The notes under the pieces are model-generated. The model was given only the letters and a program-made list of their open reading frames with translations, did not search any database and had not been told where the DNA came from. Positions 53,039 to 61,008 of a stretch of DNA of 64,000 nt are shown one piece after another. Origin of the DNA: Geoglobus ahangari (GTDB lineage: Archaea > Halobacteriota > Archaeoglobi > Archaeoglobales > Archaeoglobaceae); the NCBI RefSeq assembly GCF_001006045.1, contig NZ_CP011267.1:620001-684000 (forward strand). The letters are read 5' to 3'. The stretch's first letter is position 1, and each line of letters starts with the position of its first letter. Position numbers and translations under genes: made by a program.

Positions 53039-53938
53039 ATGAACATATACAGGTTCGGGGACGACCTGTATCTCATCGATCTCCCTCAAAAAATAGAGGG
53101 GTTCAGGAAGTTCATAAGCTCATGGGTTTACACCGGGGAGTTCACTGCTGTTGTGGATCCGGGGCCGAAAAGTACCATAGAGGTGCTCGTAAACTCCCTC
53201 AGGGAGATTGGTGTGCGGAACGTGGACTACGTGCTCCTTACCCACATTCACATAGACCATGCTGGGGGAGTTGGAGAGTTTCTGAAATACTTCGAAGGTG
53301 CAAAGCTCGTTGTGAGCGAGAGGGGAAAGGAACACCTTGTTAACCCGGAGAGGCTGTGGAAGGGCAGCCTCAAGGTTCTCGGGGACATCGCGAAGGCGTA
53401 CGGGGAGATCGTCCCGGTTGACGAGTCGAGGTTCGCTGACGGTGTGGAAGGAGTGGAGGTAATCCCGACCCCGGGACATGCTGTGCACCACCAGAGTTAC
53501 CTGATTGGAGACTACTTGTTTGTGGGGGAGGCTCTGGGCGTCTTCCACGCGATAAAGGAGGACATCTATCAGAGGCCCGCAACTCCGCCGAGATTCATTT
53601 ACGAGGTTGCAGATGAGTCCATCAGAAAGCTGAAGAAGCTTGGAAACAAAACCGCCTGCTTCGGACACTTCGGCGTTTACGAGAATTCCGGAGATGTGGC
53701 GAAGTATGCGGAGAGGCAGCTCAGAATGTGGGTTGACGCGGTCACGGATGCCATCTGCTGCACGTCCGACGAGAGCTTCGACAGCATCAGGGATAGGGTG
53801 GTGAGGGATCTGCTGGAAAGGGATGCGAGGTTCGCGGGCTACCTGAAGCTGGATAGGGACATCAGAAAGAGGGAGGACTACTTCATAGGGAACACGATAA
53901 GGGGGATTTACGAGTACGTTAAAGAAAACAGAATTTGA
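53039..53938 (+). CDS. Metallo-beta-lactamase-fold hydrolase
   Basis: 299 residues from ATG 53039. The zinc motif HIHIDH is in LLTHIHIDHAGGVGEF (about 83), with further ligands in PTPGHAVHHQSY, and an Asp/Glu position in LFVGEALGVFH. The C-terminal third is helical. Such enzymes hydrolyse thioesters or other esters; the substrate is unknown. The frame stays open upstream to 52919, overlapping aroA, but those residues do not look like protein-coding sequence. Confidence 0.87.
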   Translation: MNIYRFGDDLYLIDLPQKIEGFRKFISSWVYTGEFTAVVDPGPKSTIEVLVNSLREIGVRNVDYVLLTHIHIDHAGGVGEFLKYFEGAKLVVSERGKEHLVNPERLWKGSLKVLGDIAKAYGEIVPVDESRFADGVEGVEVIPTPGHAVHHQSYLIGDYLFVGEALGVFHAIKEDIYQRPATPPRFIYEVADESIRKLKKLGNKTACFGHFGVYENSGDVAKYAERQLRMWVDAVTDAICCTSDESFDSIRDRVVRDLLERDARFAGYLKLDRDIRKREDYFIGNTIRGIYEYVKENRI

Positions 53939-54088
53939 TTACTTGCCTCTCCTCTCCTTTGACTTCGGCCTCAGGCCCTTGTAGCCGCACTTCCTGCAGA
54001 CCTTTGCCTTGATGGGGTTCCTTGCGTTGCACCTCATGCATATCTTGACGTTGAAAAGCCTCGCTTCAGCCTCTGGGAATCTTGCCAT
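53939..54088 (-). CDS. rpl40e: Ribosomal protein L40e
   Basis: 49 residues from ATG 54088. A compact zinc ribbon, with [19 protein letters not shown] giving the four cysteines, and the basic tail [12 protein letters not shown]. The same frame stays open far upstream because it shadows the CAP-domain gene; that part is not coding. It is tail to tail with the MBL gene. Confidence 0.95.
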   Translation of the reverse strand: MARFPEAEARLFNVKICMRCNARNPIKAKVCRKCGYKGLRPKSKERRGK

Positions 54089-54136
54089 AGTGGCTGCAAT
54101 CAGGTGAGTGTATTTAATACTTGCGATGGTGGTCTG

Positions 54137-54988
54137 ATGAGGATCTGCTTCAGAGTTCGGGAAAACGGAAACCCGCTGAGAGGCTACGTTCTCTCTGGAG
54201 GCAGGAAGTTTTACGTCGATGGGTGTGCTGATATCCCTGAGAAGTTTCTCAAAAGCGGTTTCGTATTCGTTGGTGAGTACTTGGGCCATGAGTTCGAGTA
54301 CAGGTTTGACGAGCCGTTTTCCGAGGTTCTGATATCCGAGGGGGAGCTGCTTTACGACACCTCCTCGCTCGACCTGAAGCTCATCGAGCAGCTTGTTTTT
54401 TCCGGGATTAACAGGTTCAGGGAGGAGAAGGGGCTTGAGAGTATTAGGTGGAGCGAGAGGCTGGCAAAAATCGCGAGAGAGAAGAGCGCTCTCCTTGAAA
54501 AAGAGTTCAGTCACAACGCAGGCGGAAAGAACGCATACAGGCTGCTCAGGGAGAGAGGTATTTACTTCGTTGCCGTTGGGGAGAACATCTACAGGATTGC
54601 AGGGCTTAAGTCGAGCGTTGGAGAGGAGGCGATTGCGGAGAGGTGCGTTGAGGGGTGGAAGCGAAGCAGGGGACACAGAAAGGTTATGCTCTCCGAGTTC
54701 ACCCACTGCGGGGTTGGAGTTTACGCAAGGCAGAAGGACGTTTACATAACGCTGATTGCAACGCTGAACAGAGTCGTGGTGGAGTCCAAATTCACCAAGG
54801 GCCAGACGCTCCTCCTTCAGCCCGTGGACGAGGAGTTTGACGGAAAGGCAAGGATTGCTGTGAGAGCACACCCGGACAGGTGCTTTTCCCTGACGTATCC
54901 AGAATACGCCGGTAGGGAGGACTTCGTAGAGGTCAGGGTGCTGGAGAGCTGCAGGGGAAGGGTGGTTATTGAGTATCTGGACGTGTAA
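54137..54988 (+). CDS. CAP/SCP-domain protein without signal peptide
   Basis: 283 residues from ATG 54137, 20-27 nt after TATTTAATAC. Residues 1-80 form an unknown beta-rich domain; about 85-230 is a CAP (SCP/PR-1) domain with the four family marks: KEFSHNAGG with the first His, [20 protein letters not shown] with the second His, and GVGVYARQ. The last 50 residues are another strand-rich segment. Bacterial CAP proteins are usually secreted; here no signal is seen. Confidence 0.8.
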   Translation: MRICFRVRENGNPLRGYVLSGGRKFYVDGCADIPEKFLKSGFVFVGEYLGHEFEYRFDEPFSEVLISEGELLYDTSSLDLKLIEQLVFSGINRFREEKGLESIRWSERLAKIAREKSALLEKEFSHNAGGKNAYRLLRERGIYFVAVGENIYRIAGLKSSVGEEAIAERCVEGWKRSRGHRKVMLSEFTHCGVGVYARQKDVYITLIATLNRVVVESKFTKGQTLLLQPVDEEFDGKARIAVRAHPDRCFSLTYPEYAGREDFVEVRVLESCRGRVVIEYLDV

Positions 54989-55032
54989 TTGTGAAAGAAG
55001 AGTTTATTTGTTTTTAAACCTGAGTGGTTATA

Positions 55033-55605
55033 ATGGGCATTCTCGAAAAGTTCGAGCAGTTTGAGGGAGAGGGTGCGAGGAGGTACGACAGAGCTGTGAG
55101 CAGGTTCTCGTTCATTCTTTACTGGCACGCTCTCAGGGATCTGAAGAGGATCGGCGTTAAGGGGAAATACCTGGAAGCAGGATGCGGGCCCGGGATTCTC
55201 GCAGTCAGGGTTGCGAAGGAGCTTGGAGTCGAGGTTGTTGCCTTCGACATCTCGGGGAGCATGGTGGAGATCGCAAGGAAAAGGGCGAGAGATGCGGGCG
55301 TGAGTGTTCGGTTCGTGGTTGGGGATGTGGAGAGAGACTACTTTGGCGAGTTTGACGTCGTCTATTCCACGTTCTCACTCCACCACTGGGAAAACCCGGA
55401 AAAGGGGCTGGAGAATCTGTGGAGGATGGTGAAAGCGGGAGGGGTGCTTTACATTCTCGATGCGAGAAGGGAGGGTTTTGTGGGGCACGGTCTGAGTTTC
55501 TACGAGTTTAAATCGTTTTTTGAAAACCTCGAGAACGCTGGTAAAATTGAGGTCAGGAGGAGGTTCCCACTGATGGTTTCTGGGATTGCTGTGAAGGAGG
55601 TTTGA
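55033..55605 (+). CDS. SAM-dependent methyltransferase, class I
   Basis: 190 residues from ATG 55033. SAM motif I LEAGCGPGILAVRVAKELG, then VVAFDISGSMVEIARKR and VRFVVGDVERDYFGEFDVVYSTFSLHHWENP. The N-terminus (FEGEGARRYDRA) resembles ubiquinone/menaquinone and tocopherol-type enzymes. Substrate unknown. A TTTTTAAACC element at about 55010-55019 could be the promoter. Confidence 0.85.
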   Translation: MGILEKFEQFEGEGARRYDRAVSRFSFILYWHALRDLKRIGVKGKYLEAGCGPGILAVRVAKELGVEVVAFDISGSMVEIARKRARDAGVSVRFVVGDVERDYFGEFDVVYSTFSLHHWENPEKGLENLWRMVKAGGVLYILDARREGFVGHGLSFYEFKSFFENLENAGKIEVRRRFPLMVSGIAVKEV

Positions 55606-55649
55606 ACGTTTTGTTTGTGTGGTTTTTGCGTAATTATCGTATTCTATTG

Positions 55650-55686
55650 ACCTATTCTCTGGAGAATAATTCCGAGGGGAATAGGT
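55650..55686. promoter_or_regulatory. Hairpin-forming element upstream of L10e
   Basis: ACCTATTC at 55650-55657 and GAATAGGT at 55679-55686 form a perfect 8-bp stem, and the intervening GGA/TCC allows a further inner stem. It lies between the methyltransferase gene and the L10e promoter in a 185-nt gap and could be a terminator, an attenuator or an operator. It is not covered by any ORF I support. Confidence 0.45.
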
Positions 55687-55758
55687 AAAATCTATGTACC
55701 TGCTCTTTCAGGGACTTCTTGAATCCCGAATTCGTCCGGTTTTGCACGGGTCAGGTTA

Positions 55759-55769
55759 AACTTAAATAC
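55759..55769 (+). promoter_or_regulatory. TATA box of L10e
   Basis: AACTTAAATAC lies 22-32 nt before ATG 55791, consistent with a leaderless ribosomal-protein mRNA. Confidence 0.6.
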
Positions 55770-55790
55770 CCTTCCACCACCCTCACCACT

Positions 55791-56315
55791 ATGGCGAGGA
55801 GACCAGCGAGGATGTGGAGGAGGCTCGAGAGACCCTACACGAGAAAGGAGTACATTGATGGTGCACCGGGTACAAGGCTCAGGCAGTTCGAGATGGGCAA
55901 TAAAAAGGCCGAATTCCCCGTCATGCTCACCCTTGTCGCAAAAGAGGCTGTTCAGGTTAGGGATACCGCTCTGGAAGCCGCGAGAATTGCTGCGAACAAG
56001 TACATAGCAAGGAGAGCCGGTTCGAGCAACTACTTCCTGAAGGTCAGGATCTACCCGCACCACGTTCTGAGGGAGCACAGGATGGCTACGGGAGCTGGAG
56101 CGGACAGAATTTCGCAGGGAATGAGGAAGGCCTTCGGAAAGCCTGTGGGGCTTGCGGCGAGGGTGAAGCCGGGAACGAAGATAATGAGCATCTGGACGAA
56201 GCCCGAGCACTTTGAAGTCGCAAAGGAGGCGCTGAAGAGGGCCGGGCAGAAGATGCCGACCCCGGTCAGCATAGTTGTTGAAAAGGGAAGGGAGCTTCTG
56301 AAGGGAAAGGTTTAA
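55791..56315 (+). CDS. rpl10e: Ribosomal protein L10e (uL16)
   Basis: 174 residues from ATG 55791, starting MARRPARMWRRLERPYTRKEY as in archaeal L10e. Further family segments are AARIAANKYIARRAGSSNYFLKVRIYPHHVLREHRMATGAGADRISQGMR and GTKIMSIWTKPEHFEVAKEALKRAGQKMP. The open frame upstream of 55791 lies across the TATA box. It converges on ribB with a 4-nt overlap. Confidence 0.96.
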   Translation: MARRPARMWRRLERPYTRKEYIDGAPGTRLRQFEMGNKKAEFPVMLTLVAKEAVQVRDTALEAARIAANKYIARRAGSSNYFLKVRIYPHHVLREHRMATGAGADRISQGMRKAFGKPVGLAARVKPGTKIMSIWTKPEHFEVAKEALKRAGQKMPTPVSIVVEKGRELLKGKV

Positions 56316-57013
56316 ACCCTTATTTTAAGCTCCTCCGCTCTCTTTTTGTAGTACTCGACCACCTCTCTGCCCTCTACAAACGGAATGTCGTATTCGGCGG
56401 CATACTTCATCGCATCCTCCTTCGACAGCGCCCTCCCACTCTTGTCGTCGAGCATCTCGCATATCGCGACAGCTGGTGTGATGCCGGCAAGCTCCGCTAT
56501 GGCTATGCTCAGCTCGGTCTGCCCGACTCTCTCGTAAACGAGCTTCTGAGACGCTTTCAGAATTGCCACGTGTCCCGGGCTTCTGAACTCCCTGCCGAAG
56601 TCGAAGTCCTCACCGCTCAGAACGCTTTTAACAGCTTCACCAACCTTCCTTATTGTCAGGCTCCTGTCCACGTCGGTTATGCCCGTGTACGTGTCGCGGT
56701 GGTTGACCCAGAGGCTGAAAGACGAGCGGGAGTCGTAGCTTATGTCGAAGTGAGCGATCCTCTCAAGCTGAGGAAACATTCTGGCCGAGAAGCTCAGGAT
56801 GTCGTGCATGAACGGCAGTCCGAGCTTTTCCGCGGCGCTGAACGGGATCGACACGCAGATAAGCCCACCGCCATCTATCCTCATCATCGCCACATCTTCG
56901 GGCTCAACGCTCAGGGCGGGGATGGCTATGTCCGTCTCCCCTTCCCTGTCGTCGAAATCGTAAATCAGAACGGGCTTGCCCTTCCTGAACGCCTTTATCG
57001 CATCTTCAATCAT
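56312..57013 (-). CDS. ribB: 3,4-dihydroxy-2-butanone-4-phosphate synthase
   Basis: 233 residues. Makes the four-carbon unit of riboflavin from ribulose 5-phosphate. Acidic metal loop FDDREGETDIAIPALSVEP, DRSLTIRKVG, FRSPGHVAILKAS, VGQTELSIAIAELAGITPAVAICEMLD and GRALSKEDAMKYA are all characteristic. It starts 4 nt inside rbkR, so it shares that operon and its control. Confidence 0.95.
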   Translation of the reverse strand: MIEDAIKAFRKGKPVLIYDFDDREGETDIAIPALSVEPEDVAMMRIDGGGLICVSIPFSAAEKLGLPFMHDILSFSARMFPQLERIAHFDISYDSRSSFSLWVNHRDTYTGITDVDRSLTIRKVGEAVKSVLSGEDFDFGREFRSPGHVAILKASQKLVYERVGQTELSIAIAELAGITPAVAICEMLDDKSGRALSKEDAMKYAAEYDIPFVEGREVVEYYKKRAEELKIRV

Positions 57014-57657
57014 AGCAGCACCTCAACCTCCACCTCATCACCATCTTTAAGGCCCAGCCTGTCCCGCAGGCTGACCGGGGCGATAACCTCGAGCACGTCC
57101 TTGCTGTAGTGCGTCCTCTTCGGCATTATGACCGCGCCCTCAACTCCGTCAATCCTGCACCTGAACGCTTTAACTTCTCCGAACGTCCTGTCCTCAGTCT
57201 TGAATCCCTCAATCAGAATTCCCTCCTCCTCGTCAAGCATCCTCCTGAAGTACATCTGCTCCTTCGGGATCTTCAGGTTCAGGGTGCCGGGGTAGGGCGT
57301 GAAGCCGAGCTTCTCCTCGAACTGCCTCCTGTACCCATCGAGGCTGACGTAGTACTTCCCCTCCCCAACACCGCTGATGACTCTCCCCTTGATGCAGACC
57401 TTGTCCTCTCCCTCGAAGATCTTCTTCAGGTCGAGGTACTCCCTGTAGAGCATCTCCTTTCCCTTCTCGGTTATGACTATGTACTGTCCGTCCTTGTCGA
57501 GTATCCTCTCGATGAGCCCGTTGTCTTCAAGCTCCTTCAGCTTTCTCGCGGCAGTCTGAAGGCTCTGGTCTATCTTCTCGGCGAACTCCTTTGAGCTGAG
57601 CTTGACGACCTTTCTTGTCGCGTTCATCAGTGCGAGCTTCTTGAGCGCATCGATCAT
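57010..57657 (-). CDS. rbkR: Bifunctional CTP-dependent riboflavin kinase / regulator RbkR
   Basis: 215 residues. Residues 1-85 are a winged helix (LALMNATRKVVKLSSKEFAEKIDQSLQTAARKLKELEDNGLIERI); about 88-215 is the DUF120 CTP-dependent riboflavin kinase (GRVISGVGEGKYYVSLDGYRRQFEEKLGFTPYPGTLNLKI, then RTHYSKDVLEVIAPVSLRDRLGLKDGDEVEVE). Fusions of this kind are the known archaeal riboflavin-pathway regulators named RbkR. A palindrome immediately upstream is the probable operator. Confidence 0.93.
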   Translation of the reverse strand: MIDALKKLALMNATRKVVKLSSKEFAEKIDQSLQTAARKLKELEDNGLIERILDKDGQYIVITEKGKEMLYREYLDLKKIFEGEDKVCIKGRVISGVGEGKYYVSLDGYRRQFEEKLGFTPYPGTLNLKIPKEQMYFRRMLDEEEGILIEGFKTEDRTFGEVKAFRCRIDGVEGAVIMPKRTHYSKDVLEVIAPVSLRDRLGLKDGDEVEVEVLL

Positions 57658-57675
57658 CTTCTCAAAAATGAGAAG
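57658..57675. promoter_or_regulatory. Palindromic operator at the rbkR start
   Basis: CTTCTCA and TGAGAAG are separated by AAAA and directly abut the rbkR ATG at 57657; a third half-site CTTCTCG follows at 57676-57682. With the TATA (minus-strand GATTTATAAC, about 57682-57691) only 7-16 nt away, the palindrome covers the expected transcription start, an ideal place for self-repression by RbkR. Confidence 0.6.
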
Positions 57676-57729
57676 CTTCTCGTTATAAATCTGTTGGTTT
57701 GTTGCGGGGGGTGTGCAAAAATAGTGGGG

Positions 57730-58479
57730 TCAGGAATGCCTTTTGAAGGCGGAGATAACCTCCTCAAAAACGTCCTCCCTCGATCCGGAGCTGAGGAGAA
57801 CGATCTTCTTGCCCGGAATTGAGAGGAAGGCCTTTATCATCTCTTCCAGAGCCTCACCATCGAGGTTCCCCTCCGAGTACTCCCTAACATGCAGATCTTG
57901 GCCAAGGTACCACACGACAACATCCGGATTTGCCTTGGCTATGCCCTCAACGACCTCCTTGAACCTGCTCAGGTACTTTTCAGGCTCAGAGCTGCGGGAG
58001 ATCCTGCACTTCATGTCCACAACGTCTTTGCACTTATTCTCCCCGGAGATGCAGAAGAATCTGGCGTCGCAAACCCTGTAGGACTCACTGTGGTGGGTGT
58101 CGGTCTCGAGAACGGCAATCTTCTCGAACCCCTTCTCCTTCAGCCTCTCGATGAGTATCGCGAGGTCGTTGAAGAAGCTGTACCCCCTCCACCTGTCCCT
58201 TTCCGCGTGATGACCCGTGCCAACCGTCGGGACTATCACGACCTCATGCTCCTCCACCTCATCCGCCGACTTGAGCACGCATTTTATGGACTCGTAGGCT
58301 GGCCTGAAGAAGGGGGTGTTCTTAACCCTCTCAAAGTATTCTGGGGTGTGGAATCTGAGAATGTAATCGTCTGGTGTGATTTCCGAGGAAATGTGCCTTT
58401 CTCTGAATCCGGAAAACCTTTTTGACGCGCCGAGCCACTCTGACGCCATATCTTTATTATAAATTATTGCAATTCCCAT
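57730..58479 (-). CDS. Histone-deacetylase-superfamily protein
   Basis: 249 residues from ATG 58479. Class II HDAC-like pattern: HTPEYFERVKN, PTVGTGHHAERDRWRGYSFFNDLAILIERLKEKG with the active-site His pair, VLETDTHHSES with metal ligands, and WYLGQDLHVREYSEGNLDGEALEEM with the distal Asp. It probably deacetylates a small amide or a protein lysine. TTATTTATTAATTTT about 25 nt upstream of 58479 fits a promoter. It is divergent from the RACo-like gene. Confidence 0.83.
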   Translation of the reverse strand: MGIAIIYNKDMASEWLGASKRFSGFRERHISSEITPDDYILRFHTPEYFERVKNTPFFRPAYESIKCVLKSADEVEEHEVVIVPTVGTGHHAERDRWRGYSFFNDLAILIERLKEKGFEKIAVLETDTHHSESYRVCDARFFCISGENKCKDVVDMKCRISRSSEPEKYLSRFKEVVEGIAKANPDVVVWYLGQDLHVREYSEGNLDGEALEEMIKAFLSIPGKKIVLLSSGSREDVFEEVISAFKRHS

Positions 58480-58531
58480 ACTATCCTTTTCGGGAAAATT
58501 AATAAATAATTTTTGCGGATTTCTCTGATTG

Positions 58532-60310
58532 ATGGTAAAGGTCGTTTTTCTCCCTTCAGGAAAAAGAGCGGAGGCTGAAAAGGGGAAATCCATTCTCGAA
58601 ATCGCTCAGAGTGTTGGTGAGGGTATAAGGAGTCTGTGCGGTGGCAAGGGAAGCTGCGGGAAGTGCAAGGTCATCGTCAGGAACGGTGAGTACGAGATAA
58701 ACCCTGAGCCGCACGAGAAGTTCGTCTCCAAGAAGGAGAGGGAGAAGGGTGTCGTTCTGGCGTGTCAGACTTATTTGATGAGCGATGCTGAGATATACAT
58801 CCCGCTCGAGTCGAGACTTGAAAAGCAGCAGATTCTGAAGGACTTCATCGTGTCGGGGAAGGAGCTTCAGCCCGACGTCAGAAAGGAGTTTTACGCTGAC
58901 GCGTTCTTGCCTGAAGTTCTCTCGAAGAACGGTTACAGGCTGTCCTGCTCCCCTGAGGTGGAGGACGGGGATCTGACCCTCGTTCTGAGGGGAAATGAGG
59001 TTATAGCGGTTGAGGAGGGGGACACGAGGAACGAGTTTTACGGACTGGCGATAGACATAGGCACAACCACACTCGTCACGGCGCTTGTTGATCTCAATAC
59101 TGGTAACGTGGTGAACATAGCCTCGGACTACAACGGCCAGATCATATACGGCGAGGAGGTGCTCTCGAGAGTTGAGTTCGTCTTCAGCCGGAAGGACGGG
59201 CTGGAGATACTGCAGAAGGCAGTTGTGGAGTCGATAAACAAGCTTGTGGACAGGCTTCTTGAGGGTTACTCTTCCCCCGAGAAGATATACGATGTGGTTG
59301 CGGCAGGAAACACTCTGATGACCCACTTCTTCCTCGGCATGGACATCAACTACCTCTTCAAGTCGTCGAACGTGAGGGTGGAGAAGAAGGGCTACACCGC
59401 CCTTGCCTCACAGCTCGGGCTGAAGGTTAATGAAAACGCTCTCGTCTTCGCTCTACCTCCGGTTGGCAGGTATGTGGGTGGTGACATAGTCGGAGATGTG
59501 CTCGCGAGCGGCGTGGTTGACTCTCCATACCTCTCGCTGATGGTCGACCTCGGCACGAACGGAGAGATTGTGCTCGGCAGTGAGGGCTGGGCGATATCCA
59601 CGAGCGTCGCGAGCGGCCCGGCGTTTGAGGGTTATGAGATAAAGCACGGCAGCAGGGCTGTGGAGGGCGCGATAGATCATGTGGAGATCGTGGATGGGGA
59701 GGTGAAGTACACCGTCATAGGCAACAAGAAGCCGAGGAGCATATGCGGCAGCGGGCTCATAGATCTGCTGGCTGAGCTGCTCAAAAACGGCATCGTGGAC
59801 TTTCAGGGCAACCTCGACACCAAGCACCCGAGGGTCAGGAGGGGTGAGGACGGCTACGAGTTTGTTGTGGTGGAGGGAAGCGAGACGGAAACGGGAGAGG
59901 ACATCGTCTTCACCCAGAACGACATAGACACGCTGATAAAGTCGAAAGCTGCAGTCTGCGCGGGAATAGCGGTGCTGATAAAGAAGGCCGGCATAACTCC
60001 GGCTGATGTTGACAGGTTTTACATCGCTGGCGGCTTCGGCTACTACATAAACTTCGAAAACGCGGTGATCATAGGGCTTTTCCCCGAGCTTCCTAACGCC
60101 GAGGTCAGGCAGATAGGAAACGGCTCCCTCGCCGGAGCTTACCTCGCCCTAACGTCCAGGAAGAAGAGGCAGCTCGCGGAGACTATGGCGAAGCTGATGA
60201 CATACTTCGACCTGAGCACGGATGCGAACTTCATGGAGGAGTACAACGCCGCTCTCGCCCTGCCCGGTAAATACGAGCTTTTCCCGACGATCTACTCAAA
60301 GTACGTCTGA
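58532..60310 (+). CDS. RACo/RamA-like ASKHA ATPase with N-terminal ferredoxin domain
   Basis: 592 residues. The N-terminal 2Fe-2S domain has Cys36, Cys42, Cys45 and Cys78 (CGGKGSCGKCK and LACQTY). A linker is followed by the DUF4445 ASKHA fold from about 170: LAIDIGTTTLVTALVDL, VVAAGNTLMTHFFLG, MVDLGTNGEIVLG and FYIAGGFGYYINFENAVIIGLFP. These proteins reductively reactivate cobalt in corrinoid methyltransferases using ATP. No corrinoid protein is encoded in the window. ATG 58532 is used. Confidence 0.9.
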   Translation: MVKVVFLPSGKRAEAEKGKSILEIAQSVGEGIRSLCGGKGSCGKCKVIVRNGEYEINPEPHEKFVSKKEREKGVVLACQTYLMSDAEIYIPLESRLEKQQILKDFIVSGKELQPDVRKEFYADAFLPEVLSKNGYRLSCSPEVEDGDLTLVLRGNEVIAVEEGDTRNEFYGLAIDIGTTTLVTALVDLNTGNVVNIASDYNGQIIYGEEVLSRVEFVFSRKDGLEILQKAVVESINKLVDRLLEGYSSPEKIYDVVAAGNTLMTHFFLGMDINYLFKSSNVRVEKKGYTALASQLGLKVNENALVFALPPVGRYVGGDIVGDVLASGVVDSPYLSLMVDLGTNGEIVLGSEGWAISTSVASGPAFEGYEIKHGSRAVEGAIDHVEIVDGEVKYTVIGNKKPRSICGSGLIDLLAELLKNGIVDFQGNLDTKHPRVRRGEDGYEFVVVEGSETETGEDIVFTQNDIDTLIKSKAAVCAGIAVLIKKAGITPADVDRFYIAGGFGYYINFENAVIIGLFPELPNAEVRQIGNGSLAGAYLALTSRKKRQLAETMAKLMTYFDLSTDANFMEEYNAALALPGKYELFPTIYSKYV

Positions 60311-60349
60311 AAGACAAAACTTTTTCTATTCTCCTTGTCAACAACCTGC

Positions 60350-61003
60350 ATGGCTGTTGATGTCGTCACATTCAGCAGGCCCGAGAAGCACAACGCTCTC
60401 AACCTCGACCACCTGAAGGAGGTTTACAAGCGCTTCAGGTCCTGTGAGAATCCCGTGGTCATATACGGGGAGCCGAGCTTTTGCTCGGGCATAGATGTTG
60501 ACTATGTGGGTGTTGCAGGCAAGGACGAGATCCTCGAGTTTGCCGAGCTCGCTAACAATTTCATTCTCGACATATGCCGCTATCCAAAGCCAGTCGTGGC
60601 GTTCGTCAAGGGCTATGCTCTTGGCGCGGGCTTCAGCATTGCCCTCGCATGCGATGCAATAATAGCTGAGGAGAGTGCGGTGTTCTCAACGGGCTTCGCA
60701 AAGCTCGGAATCGCCCCGGATATGGGCGTGTCCTACCTTCTGCCGAGAGCTGTGGGGCTTAAGAGGGCGCTGAAGCTACTCTTTTCCGCGGAGAGATTTG
60801 ACGCAAGGAAAGCGCTCGAGCTCGGAATCGTGTCAGAGTTCGGAACGCTTGAGGATGCGAAGAGGATGGCGGAAGAGCTTAATGGCCCTTCGGTGAGGTA
60901 CATAAAGGAGCTCGTCTACAGGGATATGGCCGAGCACGTGGAGCATGAGAAGGAGCTTGCCCTCAGATCCATTATGGAGCTGAGGGGATTCGAGCAGGGG
61001 TGA
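60350..61003 (+). CDS. Enoyl-CoA hydratase/isomerase family protein
   Basis: 217 residues from ATG 60350 (MAVDVVTFSRPEKHNALNLDHL), shorter than typical crotonases (about 260). Oxyanion-hole segments PSFCSGIDVDYV and KGYALGAGFSIALACDAI are intact. The usual catalytic Glu pair region is FSTGFAKLGIAPDMGVSYLLPRAVG, where Asp follows the Pro rather than Gly-Gly; isomerase or hydratase cannot be decided. The stop is 5 nt before the argC start. Confidence 0.87.
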   Translation: MAVDVVTFSRPEKHNALNLDHLKEVYKRFRSCENPVVIYGEPSFCSGIDVDYVGVAGKDEILEFAELANNFILDICRYPKPVVAFVKGYALGAGFSIALACDAIIAEESAVFSTGFAKLGIAPDMGVSYLLPRAVGLKRALKLLFSAERFDARKALELGIVSEFGTLEDAKRMAEELNGPSVRYIKELVYRDMAEHVEHEKELALRSIMELRGFEQG

Positions 61004-61008
61004 GGTGC

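Noticed and set aside
53939-54871. 310-codon minus-strand frame as one protein
   Set aside because: Only its last 49 codons (L40e) are real; the rest is antisense to the CAP-domain gene.
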